Below, piece after piece: positions 43,811 to 57,106 of a stretch of DNA of 64,000 nucleotides. Within the stretch, counting starts at the first letter, position 1, and the number at the start of each line of letters is the position of its first letter. The stretch is from Botryosphaeria dothidea (Eukaryota > Ascomycota > Dothideomycetes > Botryosphaeriales > Botryosphaeriaceae), in the NCBI GenBank assembly GCA_011503125.2, contig WWBZ02000016.1, positions 620,001-684,000 of the forward strand. Reading direction: 5' to 3'. The notes beneath the pieces were generated by a model that had not been told where the DNA came from, did not search any database, and saw nothing but the letters and a program-made list of their open reading frames with translations. Both the position numbers and the translations under genes were made by a program.

Positions 43811-45211
43811 GCCATTGTAGAGAATGCTCTTGGTGGTGGAGGCAAATTTTTTTTGACCAGGTGCATGTTGCGGTACTATCTCGGACCTTGAGAAGTGATC
43901 ACCATCTACTCTTAGCCAGGACGAAAAAAGAGACGGTGATAATAACCCGGCGACCATTACGTATGAGTCTTTGATTATTGAGCACGAGTATCTGCGGTTT
44001 AGCTGAGAAAAAGGCCTTCTATGACAATTGGTTTGAAATTTCGCATCTAATTGTTTGATGAATGCGTGCGGGATTTAGTAAAACAACAAGGTAAAATCTT
44101 AATTTCCAAAGAATTGCAATAAGCCTCGATCACGAAGAGTGGAAGCTTCCATTCTGATGCAAATGTTCAAAAAGGATGGTTACGTCCACACCTGGATAAA
44201 TGCTTCAACCTTCCATAGTAAGAGCCTGTTGTCACTCGTTTATAAATTGTGGCGAAGAATTACTTTGTCACTGGATCACAAAAAAAAATAACTTACATTC
44301 TACTCACCACCGTGGCAGTGCTCACTGACAAGAACCCGAGGTGTCGCTCAGATGATCAAGCCGTCCAGCGGGCTCCAAGGTCCGAAATAGGAAGATATGC
44401 ACAGGTGTCCCGGCAATTTGCATGTTGACATTCTATATCTGGTCTGCATGGCCCTGCAGGATCAGTCCCGCATGCTTGGAGCGGAAGATTCCATCAGATT
44501 CGGACTCGGACCCCACGGAGGGAGACGGCGTCGCGGGACGGGGAAGCCCGTGTCTAGGCCCGAAACGAAGCAGAGCGATCGCATCGATCAGTCGGGCTTG
44601 CCAAGCGTTCGATCCTGTCGTCGATCGCGGCTATTTCGACGTTCGACAAGAAACTTCGAGGAGCTTGACAGCGGGCTAGCAGCTGGGCGCTATCATTGAT
44701 TGATGCTTTTTAGGGGATTTCTCACTTGGACGTAGACGAGACGGCGTTTTGATTTGATCGGAGCTCGGAGTGCGGCTCAGAGAAGCTCCGACAGGGACGG
44801 TGACGCTACCAGGCTGCTTTCGTCTCGGTGACGCAATGCACCTTTTTCATCTGCATCCTTCCAACAGCCGTCGGCAGTGGCAGCCTCTAGAACGCCCCGA
44901 AATGCTGCCAGTCGCACGTGTCCCCTGCTAGCCAAGGGCCCGTCCCTCGCGTCTCGCGCTCTCGGGGCTCGGCTTTCTGCCCTTCCGTTGAAAGATGACA
45001 TCTTTGTTGACAATGGACCTTCGCAAGGGCGCACGGTCGCCCCAGCTGGCGATAACTTGCTCGCACACTACCCGTGCGGATCGCGCCAGCAGGCAGTCCT
45101 TTCCTACAAAACTCTGAGGCCTGTTTGAACTTGCACTTGTTGTTCGCCTACTCCCAATGCCGCCCTGAAACCTCACCTGCCCTCGACCGCATTCCCCAGG
45201 ATCGCCCAGCC
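43811..45211. other. Intergenic, PDR transporter upstream region
   Basis: 1.4 kb without a supported gene. The last few hundred bases are the likely promoter and leader of the ABC transporter. The coding frame extends upstream to 45074 without family features. Confidence 0.5.
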
Positions 45212-48200
45212 ATGGAAGGTGACCGTGCAGATAAGCCCACCCCGGATGTGGAGGGTGAGATCCCAGGCGGCTGGCTGGAGACGCCTGCTGCCAACAGCGA
45301 GCTCAATGAATACTCCGGTACGACTTCACAGGTCTCGACTCCCAGAGTCGAGCGGTCTGAGGCCGTGCAAGCGCCCTTGCATACCTCCGCTGCATTCGTG
45401 GACGGAAACGGACAAAGTCACTCGTCTGGAGAAAACACTGCCGTCCCAAGCCCACAGGATCAAACCAGCATACACACTCCGCTCGACGGCGACATGGAGA
45501 ACGGCCACAAGCGTGAATCTGTGGAAGAGGAGAATCACACCGACAAAGATGTTGAGGCGGAAGGAGGCTTCATGCCCATCAAGACGGGCGCGGAGCAACA
45601 AAGCGAGAGACCCGCATTGAAGAAGACGGCCTCCGGACGAACAATCACCGAAGATGACCTTTTCAGGGTGCTTTCCCGCCGGCGGACCAACCAATCGGGC
45701 CGCTCAGTCTCTACCGTCGAAGATCCGGACCACGCTGCGGAGCAGGAGGAGATCAATCGCTTAATGTCCCGCATGTTCGGGCAGTCGCGCCAGGAAAGCT
45801 CTGAGGAGGAAAAGACGAGACATTTGGGGGTTGTTTTCAAGAACTTGACGGTGAAAGGAATGGGTCTGGGCGCTGCCCTACAACCAACCACCGGCGACAT
45901 CTTTGCGAACTTTCCGCGCTTTCTCAAGAACTTGTTCACCAAGGGCCCGCGGAGAGCCGCCGGCAAGCCACCTGTCAGGACCCTTATTGACGATTTTTCG
46001 GGATGCGTTAAGCCGGGTGAGATGCTGCTTGTTCTCGGTCGGCCGGGAGCCGGTTGCTCTACGTTCTTGAAGGTTATCGGAAATCAAAGATTTGGTTTTG
46101 AAAGAGTTGATGGGGATGTGATGTACGGAGGCACTCCTGCGGGCATGATGAGAAAGAAGTACAGAAGCGAGGTTCTCTACAACCCCGAGGAGGACCTGCA
46201 TTATGCGACATTGAGCGTTAAGAACACCCTGACTTTCGCGCTGAAGACCAGGACTCCGGGTAAGGATTCTCGCAAAGAGGGCGAGTCAAGGAAGGACTAC
46301 ATCCAGGAATTCCTCCGTGTCGTCAGCAAGCTTTTCTGGATCGAGCATACCATGGGAACGAAGGTTGGAAATGAGTTCGTGCGCGGTGTTTCGGGTGGCG
46401 AGAAGAAGCGCGTCAGTATTGCAGAGGCAATGATCACGAAGGCTTCTGTTCAGGCGTGGGACAACAGTACGAAGGGGTTGGATGCCTCCACGGCCTTGGA
46501 ATACGTCCAGAGCTTGCGCTCGCTCACCAACATGGCGCGCGTATCCACATCGGTTGCATTGTACCAAGCTGGAGAGAGTTTGTATGGCCTTTTCGACAAA
46601 GTACTGCTCATCGACGAGGGCAAGTGCTGCTATTTTGGCCCTGCAGACCAAGCACCAGCTTATTTCAAGGAACTTGGCTTCGAACAACCGCCTCGCTGGA
46701 CCAGTGCGGATTTCCTCACCTCAGTGACTGATGAACACGAGCGCCACATCAGGGAAGGATGGGAAGACCGCATCCCGAGATCTCCGGAACAATTTGCGGA
46801 GATCTTCTCCAAGAGCGAGAGGCATAGGCAGAATCTTGAGGAGATCGAAGAGTTCCAGACGGAGACTCGGCGCCTGGAGGAAGAACGGCGTGCCGCTGCG
46901 AGCAAAGCGACCAAGAAGAAGAATTACACTCTCTCATTCCCCATGCAAGTCATGGCTTGCACAAAGCGCCAGTTTCTTGTGATGATTGGCGACAAGCAAT
47001 CTCTTGCCGGTAAATGGGGTGGTATCTTGTTCCAGGCGCTCATTGTCGGAAGTTTGTTTTACAATCAGCCCAAGACTGCCGAAGGCGTCTTCACGCGTGG
47101 CGGTGTCATCTTCTTCATGCTCCTCTTCAACGCCCTGCTTGCTCTTGCAGAGCTCACGGCAGCTTTTGGATCTCGTCCTATCCTTTTGAAACACAAGAGC
47201 TTCTCGTTTTACCGACCTTCTGCGTACGCGATTGCTCAAACCGTTGTCGACATACCCTTGGTCCTGGTGCAGGTTCTACTCTTCGACATCGTGGTCTACT
47301 TCATGAGCAACCTCCAACGCACGGCCTCCCAATTCTTCATCAGTGTCTTATTCCTCTTCATCTTGACCATGACGATGTACGCCTTCTTCCGCGCCATCGG
47401 TGCCCTTGTCGATTCACTAGACGTCGCCACCCGCATCACGGGCGTCGCCATCCAAATCCTCGTGGTCTACACCGGCTACCTGATCCCGCCAAGGAAGATG
47501 CACCCATGGTTCAGCTGGCTGCGCTGGATCAACCCGGTCCAGTATGCCTTCGAAGCGCTTGTATCGAACGAGTTCTATAACCTCGACATCGAGTGTGTTC
47601 CGCCGTATCTCGTCCCGCAGGTCCCTGGCGCGACTCCCGAGTTCCAGACTTGCGCGTTGCAAGGCAGCGAACCGGGTTCGACGATCGTTCGCGGCGCGGA
47701 TTACATCAATGTTGCGTATAGTTACAAGCGCAGCCACCTGTGGCGCAACTTCGGCTTCATCTGTGCGTTCTTTGGGTTCTTCGTCTTCCTGACCGCGCTG
47801 GGTATGGAGCTTCAGAAGCCGAATAAGGGCGGTGGAAGCGTGACGATCTATAAGCGCGGCCAGGCTCCGAGCTCGGTTAAGAAGGAGATGGAGAAGGGAG
47901 CCCAGGCTGAGGATGAAGAGAAGGGGAAGCAGAATGGTGTTGCCAATGGGCACGCGGATGGGGATGAGAAGGATGAGAAGGGTGCAGAAGGGGTTGCGAA
48001 GAACGATACGATTTTCACGTGGCAGAACGTGAATTACACGATTCCGTATGAGGGCGGAGAGCGGAAGTTGCTGCAGAATGTGCAAGGCTATGTCAAGCCC
48101 GGAAAGCTGACTGCTTTGATGGGCGCTTCTGGTAAGTTATTCTCTCGGATCTTCGTCTGGTTTCTTGACTCTAACAACGATAAGGTGCCGGCAAAACGAC

Positions 48201-50632
48201 ATTGCTCAATGTCCTGGCTCAGCGTATCCGCTTTGGCGTCGTCACTGGCGATTTTTTGGTAGATGGCAGACCGCTTCCATTATCCTTCCAGAGAAGCACG
48301 GGCTTTGCCGAACAGCAGGACGTCCACGAGTCCACTTCGACAGTCAGGGAAGCTCTTCGGTTCTCTGCCAAGTTGCGGCAGCCCAGAGAGGTCTCGCTCC
48401 AGGAGAAGTACGACTATGTGGAGAAGATCATTGATCTCCTGGAGATGCGTGCCATTGCAGGCGCTGTCATTGGCAAGCCTGGAGAAGGTCTGAACCAGGA
48501 GCAGCGGAAGCGCCTCACGATCGGCGTCGAACTAGCCAGCAAGCCTGAGCTTCTCATGTTCCTTGACGAACCAACATCTGGCCTGGATAGCGGTGCGGCC
48601 TTCAACATCGTTCGTTTCTTGCGCAAGCTTGCAGACGCAGGTCAGGCTATTCTCTGCACTATCCATCAGCCGAGTTCAGTTCTGTTCGAGAACTTCGATC
48701 AGCTCTTGCTTCTCAAGAGCGGTGGTCATACTGTGTACTTTGGTGAACTTGGACACGACAGTACCAATCTGATCCAGTATCTTGAACGCAATGGAGCCAA
48801 GAAGTGTCCTCCGAAAGCAAACCCGGCCGAATATATGCTCGAAGCCATTGGTGCAGGAAACCCAGATTACAAGGGACAGGACTGGGGCGACGTCTGGGAG
48901 AGATCTAAAGAGAACGAACAGCTTACCAAGGAAATCCAGCAAATCATCTCTGACCGGAGACAAGCGGGCAACAAGGAGAAGGTTCGCGATGACCGAGAGT
49001 ATGCGATGCCACTGTCGACGCAAACATTCAGCGTGGTCAAACGGTCGTTCATCGCTATGTGGCGGTCACCGCAGTACGTGGTGGGCATGATGATGCTCCA
49101 CATCTTCACCGGCCTCTTCAACGGCTTCACCTTCTGGGATCTCGGGAATAGCCAGATCGATATGCAATCGCGCCTGTTCTCGACCTTCATGACGCTGACC
49201 ATCTCGCCGCCATTGATCCAGCAGCTGCAACCGCGCTTCCTGGAGGCTCGCTCCATCTTCGAGTCACGCGAGTCCAACTCCAAGATCTACTCATGGATCG
49301 CGTTCACGACGGCGACCATCCTCTCCGAGATTCCGTACCGTATCATAGCTGGAACGGTATACTGGGCATGCTGGTACTTTCCGCCGAACTTCCCGAGGGA
49401 TTCGTACACGTCGGCGAGTGTCTGGGCATTCGTGATAGTGTTCGAACTGTTCTATCTTGGCTTCGGTCAGGCGATTGCGTCTTTTTCGCCCAACGAGCTG
49501 CTGGCGTCACTATTGGTGCCGATCTTCTTCCTGTTCGTTGTCAGCTTCTGCGGCGTGGTGGTGCCGTATGCGACGCTGCCGTACTTCTGGCAATCCTGGA
49601 TGTACCATCTGGTAAGTGAAGCAAAGACTCAACTCCTCAAAGTATTCTGGGCCTTTCTGACTGACCGTGATTGCAGACGCCTTTCCGCTATTTATTAGAG
49701 GGCTTTTTGGGGCTGCTCGTGCACAATCAGCCTATCCAATGTGACAGCAACGAAATTGCAACATTCAACGCTCCGCCGGGCCAGACTTGCGAGAGCTACG
49801 CAGGTGCATTTGCCCAGATGAGCGGCTACATCCAGACAAATCCCGACGGCAGCTGCGGCTACTGCCAATATGCGAACGGGGACCAGTTTGTAAGTCATTC
49901 CGTGCCTTATCTCTTTTCCGGTAAATGCTAGGCACTTGCCGCGCCTGTGTCTTTACCCTCCCCCCACCTTTTCCGCAACTTTCTCTTGGCGGCAGTCTCG
50001 CAGCGGTAAAGCCTAGCCCGTGAGTGCGTGTCGTGTGCGCGAGAATCCGGGACAGACCCCAGGAGGGCATCGGGACGGGCCGGGTGCGGAATTGGAGCTG
50101 GCACCGAGAAGGGCTCGCCTCTTTTCTCCTTGGCCGCGGCTCAGCCACCGCCCACCATGCGGATGCGTGCATTTTACCCCAACCCTACGGCCCCTCGATA
50201 TGCATGTTGCATGTGCTTTTTTGGCTGCTCCCGCTTCCGCTGCCGCCTCCGTCTTAGCATCTTTGCGGGCTTTTTCCCCCTCCGCATTTTTGTGATTGGC
50301 GGTTAGTTCTTCCGAGGATGGCGACGGTTGGGCTAACGGAGACACTACTAGGGCACATCGTTCAACATCAAATACAGCCTCGTTTGGCGCGACTTTGGAA
50401 TCATGTGTAGGTCTAATCGTCGATTGAAACGGCTGAGAGCGATTTTGCTAATCACCGCAAACGAACAGGGGCGTTCGTTGTGTTTAACTTTATTGTCGTC
50501 TATGCGTGCTCCTGGCTGTATCTCTCGGGCGGGCGGAGGATCAAGGCGTCAGTGAGCCCGACGCAGCGCAGACAGCAAAAGGAGAAGAGCAAGAAGCAGC
50601 AAGAGCAGAGCACAGGCGGTGGAGAGGCCTGA
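45212..50632 (+). CDS. PDR/CDR-type full-size ABC transporter (ABCG)
   Basis: Five exons (45212-48131, 48185-49611, 49677-49889, 50352-50406, 50469-50632) encode 1592 aa in the reverse (NBD-TMD)2 layout. NBD1 has the PDR-type degenerate Walker A GRPGAGCST, signature VSGGEKKRVSIAEAM and Walker B QAWDNSTKGLDAS, with Asn in place of the catalytic Glu. NBD2 has Walker A GASGAGKTTLLNVLAQ (its first G at the exon 1/2 join), linker LNQEQRKRLTIGVELASKP and Walker B LLMFLDEPTSGLDS. Each NBD is followed by six predicted helices, and a Cys-rich loop lies before the last pair (CEPYAG-type region, here CESYAG and CGYCQYANGDQF). Such pumps sit in the plasma membrane and export azoles and other xenobiotics. 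Intron 3 is 462 nt, unusually long here. Confidence 0.93.
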
Positions 50633-52057
50633 GGGATGACTGGCAGTTGCGTTCCCATTACGTTCTGGCCCAGTGTGGCGGCTTTAGTGTTCGGATACTT
50701 TGAATAATAAGTTGTCTCGATTCGGATCGGGGGCGTGTGTCAAGTGGAGGGCGGCGTGTGCTCGCACGCCTGTTTTCCCGTCGTGTGGGGAACCCGCTAG
50801 GAGCGATGGGGCAATCTTACGTCAGAGGTTGCGGGCTTCGATTCTTCCTTCCATCGCGACGTCCAGCGCATCAGATATGAACTCTGCTAGCCCAAGGGTC
50901 TCAAGCGTTCCTGACTCTTTCACTTCGGCAGCGCAGCAGCAATCAATCAATCCTGTGATTGCCCCTGTTGCCGTGCCTTGAGGAGCACAATGCACCCTTA
51001 TCTTTTGCTGCCTGCCGGATGGTTCCTGTATCCATGGTTCCGATCAGAGAGACAGCGGATCGTGGCCTGGGGGCAAGGCCGCACGCGGCTAGACGCGGGC
51101 AGCGGACGCGTGTTTTAAAATTTACTGTGGGCTTCTGGACTGGATTTCTCGCCTTCGGCTGGCGCATGGCTTGTCACGCGTGTCCCATGGGGACGCTGAT
51201 CTCCTGAAAAGACAAGCACCGGGCTAAAACACGAGCCCTGCGCGACGCGGCAACCCGAGGGCCAGACTTGCGACTGCAGCGCACGCACCCACTTGGCCCG
51301 GGGGCCCGACATGTGCGGCAAATGTGGTCGCGCGGACGGAGGGATTCGGGCAAACGAGGAGCGGGCGGCGGCTGAGGCATTATCACAGCGGTGCGTCAGG
51401 GATTGTGTGAGAGAAAATAGAGCAGCGCTGGCGTCACTCGCGCGCTGCAGCCAGTCGCAGGCGCGCCGAGTCAGCAGCGTGAACGCGGGGCCGGGCCAGC
51501 CCCTCGTGCCCCTCCAGCCCTCCACATCCTCTGCCTGGCGCCGCGATCGCCGCCCCTCGCCCAGCCGGGCAGCCTGTCGTCATCCATGCCCGCTGCTGCT
51601 GCCACGACCTGCCTGCCCGCGCGAGGCGCGCTGCTTGCTTGCTGACTGGCTGCTGGGAACGTCGCGACAGCATGTTCAAGGGCAGCAGGTCACACGCAGC
51701 GCCCGACGTAACTAAGTCAATCCCCAGATGCCCCAGGCGCCGCACTTAAGGGCGCCCTCGGTTAAAGGCTCGTCCGCGCTCTGATGTTTGGGCTTCTTTG
51801 TCCACCTCGTACCTGTTATCGATCCTTTGCGCCGGCTCTTTTTCGTCGCCCTGAGGCCCACGCCGTCCGCCCCCCGACTTGTTTTCGTCAGAAGGCCAAT
51901 CCCCACGACACGGAGAGCTCCCTTCGGCCCACGGCTCTCTTTTTCGGTAGTAACTGCGCCTCCCAGACCACCCGCCACGGCCAATCAGCGCCGCTGCTAA
52001 CTGAGCGTACGCGGAAAGCCAGACAGGATCGTGAAGACGCAAGAAGCCCGCGCAGAT
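50633..52057. other. Intergenic, PEPCK upstream region
   Basis: 1.4 kb, GC-rich. Many overlapping frames on both strands, none with family features. The PEPCK promoter should lie in its right part. Confidence 0.5.
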
Positions 52058-54249
52058 ATGGCTGGAACTACTAAAGGAGCCGGCATCCCGCTCGACGTGC
52101 CAGTTCGAACCGCATCCCCCGGCCCTCTCATCACTGGAGACTACGCTCGCCAGCAAATCGCGAAGCAACAGAAGAACAACTTCCATTCCAGCTCCCTCAA
52201 GATGGTCACCAACCCGCAGAACGTCAACAAGACGGCCCTCCACCCGGCTGGTCTCCAGTACGTCCTGCCGAGGTCCCCGGCATCACTTCCGCCCCAAGAT
52301 GCTAACAGTGCTGTGATAGGCCGTCCAAGGAGCACACCGAGATCGAGGAGGAGCTCCACGACAAGGCACACATCGACTACGACCGCGTTGCAATCGTAAG
52401 CTTCCCGTGCCGTGCCGCTGTGACGTGGGGGAGCATTGTGCTAACTACCGAGCTTCCAGATCGCCAACCCGTCCGTCGCTGCCCTCTACGAAGATGCATT
52501 GGTCTACGAAACTGGCTCAGCCATCACCTCGTCAGGTGCGCTATCCGCATACTCTGGAGCTAAGACCGGCCGCTCGCCGTCGGACAAGCGTATTGTGCAG
52601 GAGCCGTCGTCAGAAAAGGACGTCTGGTGGGGCCCTGTCAACAAGCCCATGAGCCCTGATGTAAGTTCATGCAAGTGTTCCTTTCCGCCGCGGTGTCACT
52701 CGATGTATTACCCCACAACCCGTCCCGGTTCGCGGCACGCCCATCGTGGCCGACGTCATGTTTTTCTGCGTCGTTGCCGAGCGTGGTGGCCCCGCGTGTG
52801 ATTCGCATTTGGCGCCCTTCCCCGCATTCGCCTCCGCGAACGCCCCAGTCTGGGCTGCATCTCACGTGCTCCATCCCTCAACCACATGCTAATCGACCTC
52901 GCTTGCAGGTCTGGCGTATCAACAGAGAACGTGCCATCGACTACCTGAACACTAGGAATCGCATCTACGTCGTTGATGGTTTCGCCGGCTGGGACGAGCG
53001 CTACCGCATCAAGGTCCGCGTTGTCTGCGCCCGTGCCTACCATGCGCTCTTCATGCGCAACATGCTCATCCGCCCCTCGAGGGCCGAGCTGGAGCACTTC
53101 CACCCCGACTATGTCATCTACAACGCCGGTGCGTTCCCTGCTAACAGGTACACCTCCGGCATGACCTCTGCCACCTCCGTCTCCATCAACTTCGCCGACA
53201 AGGAGATGGTCATCCTCGGTACCGAGTATGCTGGTGAAATGAAGAAGGGCATCTTCACCGTGCTCTTCTACGAGATGCCCGTCAAGCACGACGTCCTGAC
53301 CCTGCACTCGTCGGCCAATCAGGGCCAGAATGGTGACGTCACTGTCTTCTTCGGTCTGTCGGGTACCGGCAAGACCACCCTGTCTGCCGACCCCAAGCGT
53401 GCCCTGATCGGTGATGACGAGCACTGCTGGAGTGACACTGGTGTCTTCAACATTGAGGGTGGTTGCTACGCCAAGTGCATTGGTCTCTCTGCGGAGAAGG
53501 AACCCGATATTTTCAACGCCATCCGCTTCGGCTCTATCCTCGAGAACGTCGTCTTCGACCCCGATACCCGTGAAGTCGACTATGACGATGCCACACTCAC
53601 CGAGAACACCCGCTGCGCCTATCCCATCGAGTACATCGAGAACACGCTCCTCCCCTGCATCTCGAGCAACCACCCCTCCAACATTATCCTCCTCACCTGC
53701 GACGCGCGCGGCGTGCTCCCCCCGATCTCGAAGCTCAACACCGAGCAGACCATGTACCACTTCATCTCGGGCTACACCTCCAAAATGGCCGGTACCGAGC
53801 AGGGCGTGACGGAGCCGCAGGCCACCTTCTCGTCGTGCTTCGCCCAGCCCTTCCTGGCGCTGCACCCCATGCGCTACGCCAAGATGCTCGCGGACAAGAT
53901 CGCCCAGCACAACGCCAACGCCTGGCTGCTCAACACCGGCTGGGTCGGCGCCGGCGCCACCACCGGCGGCAAGCGCTGCCCGCTCAAGTACACCCGCGCC
54001 ATCCTCGACGCCATCCACAGCGGCGAGCTCGCAAAGGTCGAGTACGAGACGTACGAGACGTTCAACCTGAGCGTCCCCAAGACCTGCCCTGGCGTCCCTG
54101 ACGAGCTGCTGAACCCGGCCAAGAGCTGGACGGGTACTGCCAACTTCAAGGAGGAGGTGACAAAGCTGGGCGGTCTGTTCGTCGAGAACTTCAAGAAGTA
54201 CCAGGATGAGGCCACCGCTGAGGTGCTGAAGGCGGCGCCGCAGGTGTAA
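52058..54249 (+). CDS. PCK1: Phosphoenolpyruvate carboxykinase (ATP)
   Basis: Four exons (52058-52257, 52320-52395, 52460-52660, 52909-54249) encode 605 aa. The enzyme converts oxaloacetate and ATP to PEP, the committed step of gluconeogenesis from acetate, fatty acids or amino acids. Seen are substrate-binding [10 protein letters not shown], the ATP-type kinase-1a loop [14 protein letters not shown], metal-binding DDEHCW (kinase-2), [10 protein letters not shown], and the adenine-pocket region [23 protein letters not shown]. Cytosolic. The start [15 protein letters not shown] is followed by an extended N-terminus typical of filamentous ascomycetes (AcuF). Intron 3 is 248 nt, longer than its neighbours. 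Expression is expected to be carbon-source controlled from knowledge of the pathway, not from sites seen here. Confidence 0.96.
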
Positions 54250-55133
54250 AAACGTTTTTTCTTTGTTTTTGATGTTGGCGACTTTTTCATGCATTTTTTT
54301 TCCTGGTTCCTCTATTTTTCTCTCAAATTGGCTCTTTTCAAAGATGAGCGGGTTTTGGCTTCTCTTGATGAGAGGAGAGTGTCGGTGTTTTACCGGGATG
54401 GGCAATAGGTCGTGGGAAATATAGCGCGACGAGCTGTACGCATGACGAGGCTCGTGGATTTTGATAGCGCTGGGGCCGGATAAAGACAAAATGAATCGCA
54501 TACTTGAGAAAATTTTGTGTTTTACATGTTTGCTGTGATGGTGCTTCTGTATCTTACGAGGAACTAAAGTAAGGTTGGATGGTTGGCTCGGATTGGCTCG
54601 AATGTTATGCGCGTAAGCGAGGTAAGGTGTGTACGTCATCGGGTGTGGCAGTCAAAAGGCTAACGCATAGGGAGTAGAAGCATGAATTCAGATGGACGTG
54701 TTTTTGGCCTTGCGAGAAACTAACATCTGGATCTGGATGAATGCTTCCACTTCCCATGCTAAGGGGACATTGTAAAACTGAGAAGCACTGTGAAGCTACA
54801 TGGTTCTGTGGTGTCGAAGTGATGGAACGTGAAAGCGAAATGCCTACAGTACTGGACAGATGGTGATGGGTCCCAGTGGAGGGACGCCGATTGAGGACGA
54901 GTCTTTTCAAATCTCTTGAGTAACTACATTCACTGATGGAGGACGACAGCAGACGAAAGGATACCTACGTGGAGCGGGTAAAAGTACCTCTACCGTCTAG
55001 TCACACATCTTCCGTTCCGAAGATCTTGCATTATAAAAACCCTCCTTACCTCTGACTCTCTTCCCGAACAACCTCACCCAACCTTCATTTTCTTTCGTTC
55101 TTTGTTAACTCAAAGTCACTCTCTACATCAACC
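54250..55133. other. Intergenic, no supported gene
   Basis: 884 nt. Pyrimidine-rich PEPCK 3' UTR at the left. At the right, TATAAAA at about 55032 lies about 100 nt upstream of the secreted M35-like gene and is a plausible TATA box. Confidence 0.5.
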
Positions 55134-56695
55134 ATGAAGCCGTTCTTGCTTCTCCTGCTGGCGGCCGTGGTGGGCACGGCCTGGGGCTGGTTCGGCAGCG
55201 ATATCCCGCCCGACGAGAGTGTCGTCGTGAATTTTCTGCCTAACGTCACTGATGCCGAGCTCTGGTCCAGAATTTCTTTCTGCTTCAAGAATAAGCGCGA
55301 CATCGATCCACCCAACGACCTACTCATGCCGCGCGACTTCCGACCTGAAGCCGAGTGTACCGTCACCGGAGAGGATAATGTCAAGAGGCAGGTCAAGGGC
55401 TCACTCCATGTCGAGCTTCAAGCCGTCAAGGGCACCAGCAAAATTCAAGGCAGGATCACGAACAACGGTACTATCGACCTTCAAGTCTTTAACTACGGAA
55501 ACCTGTTGGATCCTCGTGCGGTTCAGAAAGTGCAAATGTTCACGGAAAAGGGTGAGAGAGAGGTGGTCGGAGTTTGACATTCATGCACATACTCTCACTG
55601 TGGTACAGGCAACGAACCCCTCCAGTTTACGGGTATCTCGTTCACAATGGTCCCCGATTTCGACTACGATGGGAAGTACTGGACGTCTATCAAGATCGGC
55701 AAGACCTACAACGTGGAGTTCAATGCGGCTGGACTGGTTTGTGATATGCAATGTCTCATCTTGCAAAAAGGCATCGGCTGACGCGCGAAAATCTGTAGTA
55801 TGATCTTTCAGCCGGCGGTTCTTTCAGGGCCATGGTCAGCCAACAGTACGTCATTCGCCCTTCAGGAGACTTTGGGTCCCTACAGAGGGTGTACGTACAG
55901 AGCAACTTAATTACGACGCCGAAAATCGACCCCGCCAAAGCAGTCGAGGCTGCTAGACTCGCCCGGCTCGATCCTGAGTCCGGCCTTTCGGCCGGCCAGA
56001 CAAAGTGCCAGAAGCTAGGCGCCACGGTCGAGGATCACAGCTGCAGTGCGGATATGGAACAGAGGATCAAGACGACTCTGATCAAGATCGCCGATGAGTG
56101 CCGTGATGGATTGCTCGATCTATCGAACTTTGACAAACTCCGCTCTTCCAGGTACGCGAGCTATGGCCACTTTCGTTGCATTTTGGGGTTCTATTAACAT
56201 GAGTGCCAGGTTCAACCGATACTTCCACTCGAGCCTGAAGCCCGACGCATGCCGCGTTGTCAGGAACCTCGCACACATCATGCAACAGCTCCAAGTCAGG
56301 AGACAGTCCGAGCTCGAGATACGATGTGACGATCCTTACTGCCAGTGCGGAGAAGGCACACTGGCTTACAACTCGATTCCTATGACCGGCTCCGGCTTCC
56401 ACAGAGTCGTCAACCTATGCCCCCAAGGCCAGTCACGGGTGCACGATTCGGACATGACGCTACTTCTCATGGGCCAGATCTCGCTGAGTGAGGTCACGAT
56501 GCGACCGGCTTTGCAGGCGTACTCGGTTCCGATGGACTGGCTGAGTGCTGTCACGTTGAAGAGGCATGAGGCTTTGGACAATGCTTGGACCTATGCCTTC
56601 TTCGTGCAGTGTAAGTGCTGTTGAACTTGTGACTATGGAATGCAAATGCTAATGTAGATGTAGCATGCCATCTCAACCAGACGTATTTTTGGTGA
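55134..56695 (+). CDS. Secreted deuterolysin (M35)-like protein without HExxH motif
   Basis: Five exons (55134-55551, 55609-55736, 55799-56151, 56210-56610, 56658-56695) encode 445 aa. Signal peptide MKPFLLLLLAAVVGTAWG. The propeptide-like part has VKGSLHVELQAVKGTSKI and YGNLLDPRAVQKVQMF, and the border segment YDLSAGGSFRAM is as in fungal M35 precursors. The mature domain keeps structural M35 landmarks: IRCDDPYCQCGEGTLAY (compare CTDPYG-CSSN-LAY), VVNLCPQ, and the C-terminal EALDNAWTYAFFVQY (compare QALNNADTYALF). Where M35 enzymes have the zinc-binding HExxH, this sequence reads M-G-Q-I-S before LSEV, so both His and the Glu are gone. It should not be a zinc protease; binding or inhibitory roles are possible but speculative. 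Confidence 0.75.
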
Positions 56696-57106
56696 GCGGC
56701 CCTGGTCAGATACAGTCGTTGCGTGGGAAACTATGCATTGACGTATGGGGATGGAGGGTGTGATTTGGTCGTTCGTTGGCAATCACTTCGACTCGCTATT
56801 GCTTTGAGAAGGTCTGGGCAGTTCGTAGAAAGCCAAAATCCATTGGCGTCATGGCATGAATGAAAGATGCCCGAAGCGCAATGTGAAGTTGATGAACGGA
56901 TGTGAGGACAAAGAGACCGGCCGACTGCGCCACAGATTGCGGCCGGGTGGTGGGGCCCCTGCACGCGCTTGGGCTTGCGTTGTGCTGCTGCTCCTCCGCG
57001 TCGGCCTCCGCAACCTACCTCGCTCCATCTCCCTCGCCCTCACGCCCTCGCCGCGCCCCGCAGATGAAGAAGCCACCCCCGCTGGTCTAGCGCACACGCA
57101 CCCACC
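56696..57106. other. Intergenic, PAN2 promoter region
   Basis: 411 nt between two plus-strand genes. No gene seen. Confidence 0.5.

Noticed and set aside
43742..43957. Minus-strand 71-codon frame containing RRPGLEPRTFSVLD
   Set aside because: This is the well-known false protein made by translating the antisense of a tRNA gene; it overlaps tRNA-Val.
47417..48085. Minus-strand 222-codon frame
   Set aside because: Antisense of the ABC transporter; no features of its own.
52756..54639. Minus-strand 627-codon frame
   Set aside because: Antisense shadow of the GC-rich PEPCK exon; Val/Asp/Gly-rich with no family features.
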